Notes: a model not told the origin generated them from the sequence alone. DNA of 33,717 bases from JBDLSY01 sp041170585 (GCA_041170585.1 JBEDNN010000024.1:1-33717); one strand, 5' to 3'. Positions 7,786 to 17,057 are shown, counted from the stretch's first letter. Numbers and translations are program-made.

Positions 7786-8790
7786 ATGAAACACACTATT
7801 AAAATCAAATCATTGTTTATAAGCGCAGCTGTGAGTGCTGCCTGTGTTGTATCAGCACAAACTGCACCACAAATTATTAAAATTGACGGTTCATCAACCG
7901 TGTTTCCAATCACTGAAGCAGTCGCAGAAGATTTTCAAATTGCTAATAAAGGCACTAAAGTAACGGTAGGTATTGGCGGTACTGGTGGCGGTTTTAAAAA
8001 ATTATGTCGCGGTGAAATTGATATCTCTAATGCTTCGCGGCCTATTTTAAAAGCTGAAATGGAATTGTGTGCTAAAGCGGGCATTAAATACATTGAATTG
8101 CCCATTGCATTTGATGCTTTAACCGTAGTTGTGAATCCAAAAAATAATTTTTTAAAGTCAATGACGATTGAAGAATTAAAAAAAGTATGGGAACCAGCGG
8201 CACAAGGTAAAGTAAAAACTTGGAAAGATGTTAATCCATCTTGGCCTGCAACCCCTTTAAAACTGTACGGCCCTGGTGCTGATTCAGGTACTTTTGATTA
8301 TTTTACTGAAGCGGTAGTGGGCAAGGCTAAATCAAGCCGTGGCGACTATACTGCCAGCGAAGACGACAATGTATTAGTACAAGGTGTAAGCCGTGATGTG
8401 GGTGCGTTAGGTTACTTTGGTTTTGCATACTATATTGAAAATAAAGCTAAATTAAAAGCTGTAGGTATTGTTAATCCAAAAACTAAATTAGCTGTTGAAC
8501 CAGGTGTTGATACTGTTGCTGCCAATACTTATGTGCCTTTATCGCGACCTTTATTTATTTACGTGTCGGCTAAATCCTTGGAAAAACCAGAGATTATTAA
8601 GTTTGTAGATTATTACTTAACCAACGCTGGAAAATTGTCTAAAGAAGTGAAATTTTTCCCTTTATCGCCCTCTGATTATTTACACGCTAAAACAAACGTA
8701 AAAGTACGTAAAACAGGTACAGCGTTCGGTGGCACACCTGAAGTAGGCGTTAAAGTCAGCGATTTACTTAAACGTAATCCTAAAGAATAA
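7786..8790 (+). CDS. pstS: Phosphate ABC transporter substrate-binding protein PstS
   Basis: PstS captures orthophosphate in the periplasm and delivers it to PstC/PstA. The 334-residue product starts with a signal peptide (residues 1 to about 24, ending VVSAQ). It then has the phosphate-binding DGSST motif (34-38) followed by VFPITEAVAEDF, the GIGGTGGGFKKLCRGEIDISNASRP block, and SGTFDYF (167-173), which also lines the ligand site. This form resembles the DGSSTVFPITEA group common in cyanobacteria and many proteobacteria rather than the shorter E. coli protein. The Pho box upstream and the terminator downstream indicate phosphate-starvation control and higher expression than the permease genes. 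Confidence 0.95.
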   Translation: MKHTIKIKSLFISAAVSAACVVSAQTAPQIIKIDGSSTVFPITEAVAEDFQIANKGTKVTVGIGGTGGGFKKLCRGEIDISNASRPILKAEMELCAKAGIKYIELPIAFDALTVVVNPKNNFLKSMTIEELKKVWEPAAQGKVKTWKDVNPSWPATPLKLYGPGADSGTFDYFTEAVVGKAKSSRGDYTASEDDNVLVQGVSRDVGALGYFGFAYYIENKAKLKAVGIVNPKTKLAVEPGVDTVAANTYVPLSRPLFIYVSAKSLEKPEIIKFVDYYLTNAGKLSKEVKFFPLSPSDYLHAKTNVKVRKTGTAFGGTPEVGVKVSDLLKRNPKE

Positions 8791-8850
8791 TTCATAAATA
8801 TTCAAATAAATATTGAAATAAATATAGTTAAATATATAGTAACTTAAAAT

Positions 8851-8887
8851 AAAAGCCTCTCTTTTTTGTGAAGGAGAGGCTTTTTTA
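8851..8887 (+). terminator. Rho-independent terminator between pstS and pstC
   Basis: AAGCCTCTC (8853-8861) pairs with GAGAGGCTT (8874-8882), followed by a run of T residues. Read-through would feed pstC, so this probably acts as an attenuator that keeps PstS in excess. The remaining 8888-9100 stretch is very AT-rich, and I see no gene or clear promoter in it. Confidence 0.85.
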
Positions 8888-9100
8888 TAATTACGCTTAT
8901 AAAATAATAAATAATATATTAAAATTTTTTATTAAAGATTATTTTTAATAAATATAATTAATAAATTATATGAATAAATTTAATGAATATAACACACTCT
9001 GTATTTTCAATAATGTATACCTTTACAGTACAAGCCAAATAGTGCAAGACGGCTTTTGAATGTAATACTGTCTACAACTCAATTTTAAAATATATACCCA

Positions 9101-10051
9101 ATGACACAAGCTACCGTAATTGCACCTTCTATGCCTTCAAAGGCCGTTGTTTCAGAGCGTTTACGTAAACGTATGAGCCGAAATATCGTAGCGACAGGGG
9201 TTGAGAGTTTATTATTATCTGCTGCTTTGGTAGCAGTGGCAACTACTTTGGGTATCGTTTATGTGTTAGTCAGTGAATCTTGGTCATTTTTTCAACAAAT
9301 ACCATTAGGGCAATTTTTAACGCAACGTGAATGGACGCCTTTATTTGATAACCCACAGTTTGGAATTATGGTTCTATTATCAGGTACTGTAGTCAGCTCT
9401 GTGGTGGCGTTGGCAGTTGCGTTGCCTTTAGGCACTGCAATCGCTATTTATTTATCAGAATTTGCTAAATCACGTACCCGCGAATGGATTAAACCTTTGT
9501 TAGAATTATTATCAGGTATTCCAACCATTGTGTATGGTTACTTTGCTTTGATGTGGGTAACACCTTTATTGCAAAAAATAATGCCTGAATTATCGGGCTT
9601 CAATTTGTTATCAGCGGGTTTAGTAATGGGTATTATGATTGTTCCTTATGTCAGTAGTATGGCAGAAGATGCTATGCGTGCAGTGCCTATGTACTTACGC
9701 GAAGGATCATTTGCTTTGGGTGCAACGCGTCTACAAACTGCATTGGGAGTGGTGATGCCTGCTGCCACATCAGGCATTGCTTCAGCGTATATTTTAGGCA
9801 TTTCTCGTGCTATCGGTGAAACTATGATTTTAGCGGTTGCAGCAGGTATGCAGCCTAATTTAACACTTAATCCATTAGAACCCGCTGCCACAGTCACTGC
9901 ATTCATTGTGCAAGTTGCTTTGGGTGATTTACCTCACGGTAGCCTTGGATACCAAACTATTTTTGCTGCTGGACTGACTTTATTTTTAATGACTTTATTT
10001 TTCAATGTACTGGGTCATATTTTGCGTAAAAAATTGCGTAACCGCTATTAA
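9101..10051 (+). CDS. pstC: Phosphate ABC transporter permease PstC
   Basis: PstC is one of the two membrane subunits of the PstSCAB importer. The 316-residue protein has the family's N-terminal cytoplasmic segment, a first membrane helix near residues 35-58, and a periplasmic loop containing WTPLFDNPQFGI. It also has the LLSGIPTIVYGYFAL segment and the coupling (EAA) loop around residues 201-230 (EGSFALGATRLQTALGVVMP, then RAIGETM), which contacts PstB. Length is normal. The start lacks a Shine-Dalgarno sequence. In most relatives pstA follows immediately. Here the next gene is unrelated, and pstA is about 12.5 kb away on the opposite strand. Confidence 0.95.
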   Translation: MTQATVIAPSMPSKAVVSERLRKRMSRNIVATGVESLLLSAALVAVATTLGIVYVLVSESWSFFQQIPLGQFLTQREWTPLFDNPQFGIMVLLSGTVVSSVVALAVALPLGTAIAIYLSEFAKSRTREWIKPLLELLSGIPTIVYGYFALMWVTPLLQKIMPELSGFNLLSAGLVMGIMIVPYVSSMAEDAMRAVPMYLREGSFALGATRLQTALGVVMPAATSGIASAYILGISRAIGETMILAVAAGMQPNLTLNPLEPAATVTAFIVQVALGDLPHGSLGYQTIFAAGLTLFLMTLFFNVLGHILRKKLRNRY

Positions 10052-10089
10052 GGTAATTATTGTTAATCAGTCTATTTTTAGCTTGTCCG

Positions 10090-10165
10090 TTTACTTGTTA
10101 GCTTTTTTAACTTAGTTTTTTTAACTTAGCGTTTTTAATATAACTTTTTTGACATAGCTTTTTTA
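10090..10165 (+). repeat. Imperfect tandem repeat (TTTTTTAACTTAG type) upstream of the CAP gene
   Basis: About four to five imperfect units of roughly 14-16 bases built on TAGCTTTTTTAAC fill the gap after pstC up to the next ATG. The following codons continue in a similar low-complexity style (AATTTAAAAA), giving the CAP protein a Leu-Lys-Asn-rich leader. No hairpin terminator for pstC is visible. Confidence 0.6.
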
Positions 10166-10168
10166 ACA

Positions 10169-10705
10169 ATGAATTTAAAAAATTTAAAAAAATTTAAAAA
10201 TTTAAAAAAATTAGTAATAATCAGTTTATTCAGTGTTAGCTTACGCGTAAGTGCCGATACATTTGATACACACAGCAATGCTGAAAAAAATCAAACACTG
10301 GATATATTGCTAAACTTACACAATAGATATAGAGTTGAGAGGGGGGCGGCTACTTTGTGCTTATCATCTAAATTGCTAGATACTGCAAATAAGTTTTGTC
10401 GCTATATGGCAAATACCGATGATTTTGCACACCGCAGTCGTGATGGTAGTCGCTTGGTTAGTCGTGTTGAGCAATCAGGCTATCAGTGGAGTAGTTTAGG
10501 TGAAAATATTGGCACGGGCTATAAAAATGAGTTGGGCGTTATGATAGCTTGGATTAATAGCCCTAGCCATGAAATTAATATTAGGAATCCTATTTTTACT
10601 CAAGTTGGATTTGCACGCTGCAATCGTCCCGAAAGGCCAAACTATTGGGTTGCTGTGTTTGGTACTTCCACTACAGAGTCATGTATCGGCAGTTATAAAA
10701 ATTGA
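10169..10705 (+). CDS. Secreted CAP-domain (SCP/PR1-like) protein
   Basis: The 178-residue product has a basic, repetitive leader (NLKNLKKFKNLKK) followed by a hydrophobic stretch ending LRVSA, consistent with a signal peptide. The mature part is a CAP domain: LLNLHNRYR, FAHRSRDG with His88, GENIGTG with Glu112, WINSPSH with His134 and Glu135, and YWVAVFG near the end. Bacterial CAP proteins of this kind are extracytoplasmic and of uncertain activity. Four Cys residues (LCLSS, FCRYM, ARCNR, ESCIG) could form disulfides. The leader's Lys/Leu runs reflect a DNA-level repeat, so the true start could be a few codons further in. Confidence 0.85.
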   Translation: MNLKNLKKFKNLKKLVIISLFSVSLRVSADTFDTHSNAEKNQTLDILLNLHNRYRVERGAATLCLSSKLLDTANKFCRYMANTDDFAHRSRDGSRLVSRVEQSGYQWSSLGENIGTGYKNELGVMIAWINSPSHEINIRNPIFTQVGFARCNRPERPNYWVAVFGTSTTESCIGSYKN

Positions 10706-10802
10706 ACTGTTTCAATTAAATTAATTTAAATAAAAACCCTAAAATTCCTAAAATCCTTAAAACCCCTAAAACAATAAAATATATAAAATAACAAGGTCAT
10801 TT

Positions 10803-11075
10803 ATGGTTAAATTTTTACTCATTATTTTGGGTATCCCCTTATTAATGGTTGCTGTATGCGTGTTAATTGTTGCCGTAAGTATTCGCTATTTATTAAAAAA
10901 AACGGGCATTTTAAAGACTTTATCTCATTCTCAAACGCAGTATTCACCCCGTAAAATAAATGAAAAAAACACCTCAAAAGAAACAAACAGTGCTGAATTA
11001 TTAGAACCCTGTCCGCACTGTGGTGTTTATGTAAGGCGTGCAGATTTTGATATGCATCAAGCCTCTCACCGTTAA
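10803..11075 (+). CDS. PP0621-like small membrane protein with zinc-binding tail
   Basis: The 90-residue protein has one membrane helix (about residues 3-30), a polar linker, and a C-terminal CPHCGVYVRRADFDMHQASHR-type segment. Its two Cys and two His residues could hold a metal ion. This matches the small PP0621 family often found directly upstream of pilS in Pseudomonas and Betaproteobacteria, which supports both calls. The usual second Cys pair near the end is replaced here by His residues. The start has AAGG about eight bases upstream. Its role in PilS/PilR signalling is unproven. Confidence 0.7.
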   Translation: MVKFLLIILGIPLLMVAVCVLIVAVSIRYLLKKTGILKTLSHSQTQYSPRKINEKNTSKETNSAELLEPCPHCGVYVRRADFDMHQASHR

Positions 11076-11121
11076 ATAAAAATAAATTTAGAACCATAAG
11101 TATAAAGTCGGTGAGTCTACT

Positions 11122-12867
11122 ATGCTTAAATATCAACCGACCTCTAAATACCCTGATGATGAAGCAGTAGATGCCAGCAAGATTCGTCGTTTGAGTTTAT
11201 TAACGGTGTTACGCTTAATATTAGCCAGCATTATGATGTTTTCGTTAATATGGCGCTTCAATATGCTGCCTGATGGCGACGGTGATAAAAACGCTCAACC
11301 GATGATAATCGCAGCTATTTATACACTAGCCGCTTTAATTGGTTGGCGTGTATTAGCTACTAAAGTGCTAGTGTGGCGAGGTGTTTTATTTGCTCAACTC
11401 ATGATAGATGTCATTGTAATTAGCTTATTGGTTGCCAGTTTAGGCGGTAGCGATGGCGGTTATAGCTTTTTATATGCGATACCAGTGATTGCGGCGACTA
11501 CACTGTTAAGCCGACATTTAGCTTTTTTTATCGGGGCAGTTAGTTTTATTACTTTAATGTTAGATGCACTGCGAAGGTTTGTTTTTTTAGGGCAATCTGT
11601 TGATTGGTTGTTATTAGGTTTGTATGGTTTAGTCTGTTTCGTGTGTATTAGTTTATTGCGTTTAGCCACTGAACGTGCAGACCACAATGAAGTCTTAATA
11701 CGACAGGCACGTATGTCGGCTATCTTAGTCCAAGAAGTTCAAGAGCAACACTTGCCTGAAGATAGCTTGGCTTGGCTTGTATTTGACAATGAAGGTGTTG
11801 TTCATTTACTAAACAAAGGTGCACGCAGCTTGGCTTGGCAGGCTAATGTTTTATTAGAGATAGGTTACCAAATTACACCCAGTAGCCCATTGTTAGTTTG
11901 GTTCAATTCCCGTGATACACTTGAAGAACAAGTCATTAATTGGCCTCCTGAAACATTGATAAATCCTGATGATACTATGCAACAGGTGAGCCAAAATTTA
12001 TATTTAAAAGTTTCATTGTTGCCACAGTTATCCCACATGACTGCATTAAATTTAGAGCTGGCAAGTACGCGTACATCTCGTCAGCAACAATCACAATTGG
12101 CCGCAATGGGACGTATCTCTGCCAGTATTGCCCACGAAATTCGCAATCCATTAGGGGCTATTAGTCAAGCAGCCGAACTATTGCAAGAAGGCAATGCTTT
12201 AACTGATGCCGATAACCAGTTGGTTGTCTTAATGTTGCAAAATACCTACCGTATTAATAGAATAATCTCTAATTTATTATTGTGGTCAAAGGGCGTAAAA
12301 ACAACGCCTAGTGTGTTATTTCCTAATGAATACCTTGCTAATTTAGTAGATCAAATCACCCACGAACTGAATATTCCTATAGACCGTATTATTTTTCAAG
12401 CACTCGATTTTTCACAGGCATCAGTCAGTCAATACAGTCAATATCAAATACAGTTTGACACCGATCACTTGTACCAAATTGTACATAACTTATTGAGCAA
12501 TGCTTTGCGTTATGCCAAACAAGAAAATGCCAGCATTATGGTTACATTGTACCCTCGCGGTAAACATTTAGGCTTGTGTGTCATTGATGATGGTGAACCT
12601 GTTGCTAAATCAATAGCAAGCAATTTATTTGAACCATTTCAAAGTACTGCTAAACACGGCACTGGCTTAGGTCTTTATTTATCACGTGAATACGCAGTGG
12701 CAAATCAAGGTGCTTTACAATTGTTTGAAGGGCTACAATTGTTACGCTTACTCCATTGGGAAGGCAATACACAATTATTAGACACGGCTTATACAAAAAC
12801 ATCATGGCATACTATGGCGTACACTAAAGCCTTTGTTTTGAGTATACCTTGGTCGGTTAAATTTTAA
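11122..12867 (+). CDS. pilS: PilS-type sensor histidine kinase
   Basis: PilS autophosphorylates and passes phosphate to PilR to control pilin transcription. The 581-residue protein has about six membrane helices in residues 24-180 and a PAS-like region (about 215-300, starting LAWLVFDNEGVVHLLN). The kinase core has an H box with His338 in SIAHEIRNPLG, an N box HNLLSNALRYA (455-465), a G1-like DDGEP and the G2 box GTGLGL (513-518). The ATP-binding part is followed by an unusual tail of about 50 residues, where most PilS proteins end soon after a GGGSCF-like segment. Gene order (PP0621-like, pilS, pilR) agrees with the call. A long gap of tandem repeats separates it from pilR. Confidence 0.9.
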   Translation: MLKYQPTSKYPDDEAVDASKIRRLSLLTVLRLILASIMMFSLIWRFNMLPDGDGDKNAQPMIIAAIYTLAALIGWRVLATKVLVWRGVLFAQLMIDVIVISLLVASLGGSDGGYSFLYAIPVIAATTLLSRHLAFFIGAVSFITLMLDALRRFVFLGQSVDWLLLGLYGLVCFVCISLLRLATERADHNEVLIRQARMSAILVQEVQEQHLPEDSLAWLVFDNEGVVHLLNKGARSLAWQANVLLEIGYQITPSSPLLVWFNSRDTLEEQVINWPPETLINPDDTMQQVSQNLYLKVSLLPQLSHMTALNLELASTRTSRQQQSQLAAMGRISASIAHEIRNPLGAISQAAELLQEGNALTDADNQLVVLMLQNTYRINRIISNLLLWSKGVKTTPSVLFPNEYLANLVDQITHELNIPIDRIIFQALDFSQASVSQYSQYQIQFDTDHLYQIVHNLLSNALRYAKQENASIMVTLYPRGKHLGLCVIDDGEPVAKSIASNLFEPFQSTAKHGTGLGLYLSREYAVANQGALQLFEGLQLLRLLHWEGNTQLLDTAYTKTSWHTMAYTKAFVLSIPWSVKF

Positions 12868-12997
12868 AATTTTTGATTTTTTGATTTTTTGATTTTTTGA
12901 TTTTAGCAATAAAATAATAAATAACAACAAATAACAACAAATAACAACAAAGTAAATCAACAAAGTAAATAATAATAAAGCAGTTAATAAAGCAGTT
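12868..12997 (+). repeat. Mosaic of four different short tandem repeats between pilS and pilR
   Basis: Four unrelated arrays follow one another: TTTTTTGA (8 bp, about four units, 12870-12904), ATAACAACAA (10 bp, three units, 12921-12950), CAACAAAGTAAAT (13 bp, two perfect units, 12945-12970) and AATAAAGCAGTT (12 bp, two perfect units, 12974-12997). There is no terminator hairpin, so pilS transcription could continue into pilR. Confidence 0.85.
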
Positions 12998-13016
12998 AAT
13001 CAATTACTATCATATT

Positions 13017-14474
13017 ATGAATATAGACATTAGCATTAGTACTAATACAATGATTGACTCTGAAGCAGTACTTTTATCTAATCAGATACTGGTTGTTGAT
13101 GATGAATCTGATTTGTGCTTATTGTACAAAACTGCATTAAAACGAGCAGGGTATGATGTTTATATAGCAGAAGGTGTGCAATCAGCAAAAAAAATTCTAG
13201 CACAATGCTCTGACATTGTATGTGTAGTGTCAGATTTTCGTATGAATGATGGAACAGGTTTGGACTTAGTGCGTTACCTTTCTCAAACACATGTAGGACT
13301 GCCTATCTGTTTAGTTACCGCTTACAGTAGCCCAGAACAATCTGTGCAAGCTTTAAAAGAAGGGGCATTTGATTATTTAAGTAAACCAGTCAGTGTGGTT
13401 GATTTACGCCGTGTTGTGGCTGCAATGGTTGAGCAAAACAAAGTCTATCACACGCATTCGCCCCAAACGTCGCTAGCGTATATTGAGCAACGCTTACCGG
13501 GACAGTCTACTGCAATGAAAGCTATACATCAGACTTTGGCACAATTAGCACAAACAGATGCTTGTGTTGTTATTCAAGGTGAACCTGGTACTGGTAAAGA
13601 GTTGGCTGCACGGGCTTTACATGCTGCTAGTATTCGTGCAGCACAGCCTTTTATTGTTTTAGACTGTAGCCTTTTACAAGACAGTATGGCTGCCAAACAA
13701 GCTTTATTTGGTGAGTATGGTGTGAGGCAAGGCGTGTTTCAGGCTGCTCAAGGGGGTACTTTGTTATTAGATGAAGTGTCTTGTTTACCGATAGATATTC
13801 AAATAGCATTGTTAAATGTTCTACAAACTAAGACAATTCCTAAGATAACGCTTGAAGCAATCACTGAAACAAGTAACCAAACACAACGAATTGACGTGCG
13901 TGTATTAATTAGCACTACTACAGCCTTAAGTCATTGGGTTGCAATGGGTAAGTTACGACAAGATTTATACTATAGATTAAATATAATGGCTTTGCATATG
14001 CCGTCATTACGTGACCGTAGTGGTGATGCCCCATGGCTGGCACAGCGTTGGCTATTAAGCCACACGCAAGGTAAAACAATGTCTTTGTCTATAGGGGCCA
14101 TTGCGTGGTTACGTTCACACATTTTTTCGGGTAATATCCGTGAGTTAAACAATGTTATTGAACGAGGTGTTACCGTGTGTATGGCACAAGGTGAACAGTG
14201 TATTGAAGTAACACACTTAAAGGGTAATGATGAAGTAAATAGGCTACCTCAAATACTAAATGAATCAAACATAGCGAATAATTTTAATAAAAATCAAACG
14301 ACTAAAATAAATTTTCCGATGGACTTAACCGCACATTTAGGTGCTATTGAACGGCAAATTATTGAGCAAGCTTTGCAATATACACGGTATAACCGCACAC
14401 AAGCGGCGGTATTATTAGGTATTAATGTAAGACAAATTCGCTATCGTATTGAACAGCTGGGTATTGAATGCTAA
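13017..14474 (+). CDS. pilR: PilR-type NtrC-family response regulator lacking the GAFTGA loop
   Basis: The 485-residue protein has a receiver domain (ILVVDDESD, phospho-acceptor Asp73 in VVSDFRMNDG, conserved LSKP), an AAA+ domain and a Fis-type helix-turn-helix at about 442-483 (NRTQAAVLLGINVRQIRYRI). The AAA+ domain keeps Walker A GEPGTGKE (188-195), Walker B LLLDEV (249-254) and arginine-finger region LRQDLYYRLN. The ESELFGH...GAFTGA...GLF segment, which other NtrC-family proteins use to touch sigma-54, is shortened to ALFGEYGVRQGVFQAA (229-244), with no GAFTGA at all. The frame is otherwise clean. Known family members without this motif act at sigma-70 promoters, so sigma-54 activation is doubtful here. 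Confidence 0.88.
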   Translation: MNIDISISTNTMIDSEAVLLSNQILVVDDESDLCLLYKTALKRAGYDVYIAEGVQSAKKILAQCSDIVCVVSDFRMNDGTGLDLVRYLSQTHVGLPICLVTAYSSPEQSVQALKEGAFDYLSKPVSVVDLRRVVAAMVEQNKVYHTHSPQTSLAYIEQRLPGQSTAMKAIHQTLAQLAQTDACVVIQGEPGTGKELAARALHAASIRAAQPFIVLDCSLLQDSMAAKQALFGEYGVRQGVFQAAQGGTLLLDEVSCLPIDIQIALLNVLQTKTIPKITLEAITETSNQTQRIDVRVLISTTTALSHWVAMGKLRQDLYYRLNIMALHMPSLRDRSGDAPWLAQRWLLSHTQGKTMSLSIGAIAWLRSHIFSGNIRELNNVIERGVTVCMAQGEQCIEVTHLKGNDEVNRLPQILNESNIANNFNKNQTTKINFPMDLTAHLGAIERQIIEQALQYTRYNRTQAAVLLGINVRQIRYRIEQLGIEC

Positions 14475-14582
14475 TATTTTTATTATTTTTATTAAATAAT
14501 AGTAGTTTTTTAATGAGTATATTATTGTTATTAATATCGTTATTATTAGTATCGTTATTATTTTATTACACCATAAATTATT

Positions 14583-15515
14583 ATGTCTTACACGCCTATT
14601 TCTAATTATCGCCCCTCTAAACAGCCAAAAAAATCACCTAAAAAAATTGTACTTATCATCATTGTAGTGGTGGGCGGTTTTTTATATTTTATGATTTCAG
14701 GTAAAAATAATAAGTCAGAATTAAATACATCTACAGTTGAACCCATTCAACAGCCAATCCAATCTAATCAATCCAATACTATCTCACAAGATCAGGCCGA
14801 ACAAGCATCTGCCGAAACCCAATTTAAATGGGGATTACAATACTCTAAAGGCAATGGTATTGCCAAAAATGACCAATTCGCTGCTGCTTGGTGGCGACGT
14901 TCAGCAGTAAAAGGCTATGTTAAAGCGCAGGTTAATCTCGCCTGGGCCTACGAAACAGGAGTAGGACTTAAGCAAGATTTTGATTCAGCATTGATGTGGT
15001 ACCGTAAAGCAGCAGCTCAAAACGATGCTATTGCTCAAAATAAATTAGGTGTTTTTTATGAACAAGGGTTAGGTATTGAAAAAAATACAGTAGCTGCTGT
15101 TGAGTGGTACCGTAAGGCTGCCCTACAAGGACTGGCTGATGCTCAAAATAAATTAGGTATTATTTATGCCCAAGGAATAGGCGAAGCCGATATACCGATA
15201 GACTCTAATAAACCTTCCGCACCTTATATGAATCAGCAAATGAAAATCCCGAAAGATGAAACAGCAGCATTAGAATGGTTTAAAAAAGCAGCCAATCAAG
15301 GTGATATTGATGCACAATACAACTTAGCAATTATGTATGTGAATGGCTTGGGTACAGACAGAAGTGATATGCAAGCCTATTTTTGGACTACTTTATCAGC
15401 AGCTAAAGGCAATAAAAATGCTCAAGACTTAAATGACATAATTGCAAATAGACTCACGCCAGAACAAAAAACCCAAGCAAATATGACCGCTCAAGCATGG
15501 GTGGCTAATAAATAG
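14583..15515 (+). CDS. Membrane-anchored Sel1-repeat (TPR-like) protein
   Basis: The 310-residue protein has a short basic N-terminus, a single membrane anchor (KIVLIIIVVVGGFLYFMIS, about residues 22-40), a polar Gln/Ser linker and then Sel1-like repeats to near the end. The repeats are recognisable from A..WWRRSA, ALMWYRKAA, AAVEWYRKAA, AALEWFKKAA and the spaced A..LG..Y..G.G pattern. They form a solenoid used for protein-protein contacts. An insertion of about 20 residues interrupts the third and fourth repeats (EADIPIDSNKPSAPYMNQ). The partner is unknown. The gene follows pilR but the gap is AT-rich, and its start is a TTATTATG context without Shine-Dalgarno. The stop is 12 bases from that of the convergent HAD gene. 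Confidence 0.85.
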   Translation: MSYTPISNYRPSKQPKKSPKKIVLIIIVVVGGFLYFMISGKNNKSELNTSTVEPIQQPIQSNQSNTISQDQAEQASAETQFKWGLQYSKGNGIAKNDQFAAAWWRRSAVKGYVKAQVNLAWAYETGVGLKQDFDSALMWYRKAAAQNDAIAQNKLGVFYEQGLGIEKNTVAAVEWYRKAALQGLADAQNKLGIIYAQGIGEADIPIDSNKPSAPYMNQQMKIPKDETAALEWFKKAANQGDIDAQYNLAIMYVNGLGTDRSDMQAYFWTTLSAAKGNKNAQDLNDIIANRLTPEQKTQANMTAQAWVANK

Positions 15516-15527
15516 TAAATATTGTAT

Positions 15528-16220
15528 TTAATGACTCCATAAATGTTGAATACGCCAATTTTGTTGTAATGCGTGTGCCTTTAACGCTGGGCTAGGATTG
15601 CACGCCACAGGGTGGCTGACTGCGGTCATTAAAGGAATATCGTTGATAGAGTCGCTATAAAACCAAGTTTCAGAAAAACTATTGAGTGATAAACCTTGCA
15701 CGGCTAACCATTGATTCACCCGTATTACTTTACCTTCCTTAAATGAAGGCGTTCCTACCCAGCTGCCTGTATAAGGATTATCAGGCTGATTTCCAACAGT
15801 TTCTGGTTCTGTTGCGATAAGGTGGTAAGTGTCTACACCTAAAGCAGCTGCAATGGGTTGCGTTACGAAACGATTGGTTGCTGTAACAATAACAATGGTA
15901 TGGCCTTGTTGTTTATGGTGTGATAATAACGCCTTAGCTGCTGGCAATAACGCTGGTTCAATAATATCACGCATAAACTGCTGATGCCAATTGGCTAAAG
16001 TATGACGCGAATGGGCAGCCAATGGGGCTAATAAAATCGGTAGAGCTATTTCAGCTGTTAATGTTCCTAAATTATAACTGTCCATTAAGCGTTGATTTTC
16101 AACTGCAAACTGTACGGCATCAACGGCACCAACTGTGATTAAAAACTGCCCCCAAGCGTAATCGCTGTCTAAAGGCAATAAAGTATGGTCTAAATCAAAT
16201 AAGGCTAATACTTTGGACAT
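15528..16220 (-). CDS. HAD-superfamily IB phosphatase (SerB-like)
   Basis: The 230-residue cytoplasmic enzyme shows HAD motif I FDLDHTLLPLDSD with nucleophile Asp9 and acid Asp11. Motif II is the Thr of VIVTATNRF, and motif IV is the acidic pair in FYSDSINDIPLM. The helical cap after motif I (SDYAWGQFL to LLAPLAAHSRH) is typical of the IB subfamily, which contains phosphoserine phosphatase-like enzymes. The specific substrate cannot be told. It lies 33 bases downstream of hda on the same strand, a pairing also seen in Betaproteobacteria, so the two probably form an operon. Confidence 0.88.
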   Translation of the reverse strand: MSKVLALFDLDHTLLPLDSDYAWGQFLITVGAVDAVQFAVENQRLMDSYNLGTLTAEIALPILLAPLAAHSRHTLANWHQQFMRDIIEPALLPAAKALLSHHKQQGHTIVIVTATNRFVTQPIAAALGVDTYHLIATEPETVGNQPDNPYTGSWVGTPSFKEGKVIRVNQWLAVQGLSLNSFSETWFYSDSINDIPLMTAVSHPVACNPSPALKAHALQQNWRIQHLWSH

Positions 16221-16253
16221 AATAGAATAATAATGTAGTAATAAATTAAAAAA

Positions 16254-17057
16254 TTAAAATAAAGTGGGTGGAATATTTAAAGGTATAACTTCCTGTAGTG
16301 CGATAGATTCAGGGTGTAAAGCTACACTAGGCAAATAAATATGTGTATACCACTGCTGGACTAAATGAATATTGACTGTTTTTTTTAGTTTAAGTGCGTA
16401 GTGGTTAAGCGTACTAAGGTGGTCTACCAGTACACTTAAATTACGCTCTAGTCGTAATAACAAATAATGTGCAACATCGTCACTTAACTCAAACCCTAAA
16501 CGTTGTGCTTGGGCTTGTAAAACATAAACGCTATCGCTATCGGTTAAAGGCAATAACTCAAACACTAAGCCCCATGCTAAACGGCTTGATAAATCAGGCA
16601 ATACTGTATTCATATAGCTAGGCGGTACACGGCTGCTCGCCCAAAAATGTAAATATGGGGTTGATTTTACGTAGTTATATAGATTAAATGCTGCGCGTGC
16701 TTGTGCAGTATCTAATTGATCAATATTATCAATAACCACGGCACAAATACGGCTATCATTGAGTGCTAATTCAAATAAACGTGGTGTGCTTGTTTCATTT
16801 AAACGCAAAGCCCCCGTTGTATTTTCTAATGCCAGTGCCAATGCCGACTTGCCAACACCAGAACCGCCCCAGCAGACCATACAACGGCTTATATTAAGTG
16901 CATCAAGTAATTGCCGTGATTCAGGTGGCATTGTTCGTAACTTAACAACCGTACTAGCCCACTGTTGAACTGCATGTAATACTGCCGCATTGCTTCCAAT
17001 ACGTACATCAGCCAATTGAGGTTGATACGGAATCTCTAAAGACAAAATTGCTTGCAT
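16254..17057 (-). CDS. hda: Hda-type DnaA regulatory inactivator
   Basis: Hda binds the DNA-loaded sliding clamp and stimulates ATP hydrolysis by DnaA to prevent re-initiation. The 267-residue protein has an N-terminal QAILSLEI segment in the position of the clamp-binding motif. A DnaA-like AAA+ domain follows with Walker A GGSGVGKS (64-71), Walker B VVIDNID (107-113) and the DLSSRL box (155-160) carrying the arginine finger region. The lid helices end near residue 240. It lacks the DNA-binding domain of DnaA, and its N-terminal domain is reduced to a tail, as expected of Hda. The clamp motif is not a perfect QL.L, and the C-terminal extension (about 25 residues) is longer than usual. Confidence 0.85.
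   Translation of the reverse strand: MQAILSLEIPYQPQLADVRIGSNAAVLHAVQQWASTVVKLRTMPPESRQLLDALNISRCMVCWGGSGVGKSALALALENTTGALRLNETSTPRLFELALNDSRICAVVIDNIDQLDTAQARAAFNLYNYVKSTPYLHFWASSRVPPSYMNTVLPDLSSRLAWGLVFELLPLTDSDSVYVLQAQAQRLGFELSDDVAHYLLLRLERNLSVLVDHLSTLNHYALKLKKTVNIHLVQQWYTHIYLPSVALHPESIALQEVIPLNIPPTLF

Noticed and set aside
10822..11136. Minus-strand open frame over the PP0621-like gene
   Set aside because: The plus-strand gene has a membrane helix, a metal-binding tail and the right neighbours; the antisense frame has none of these.
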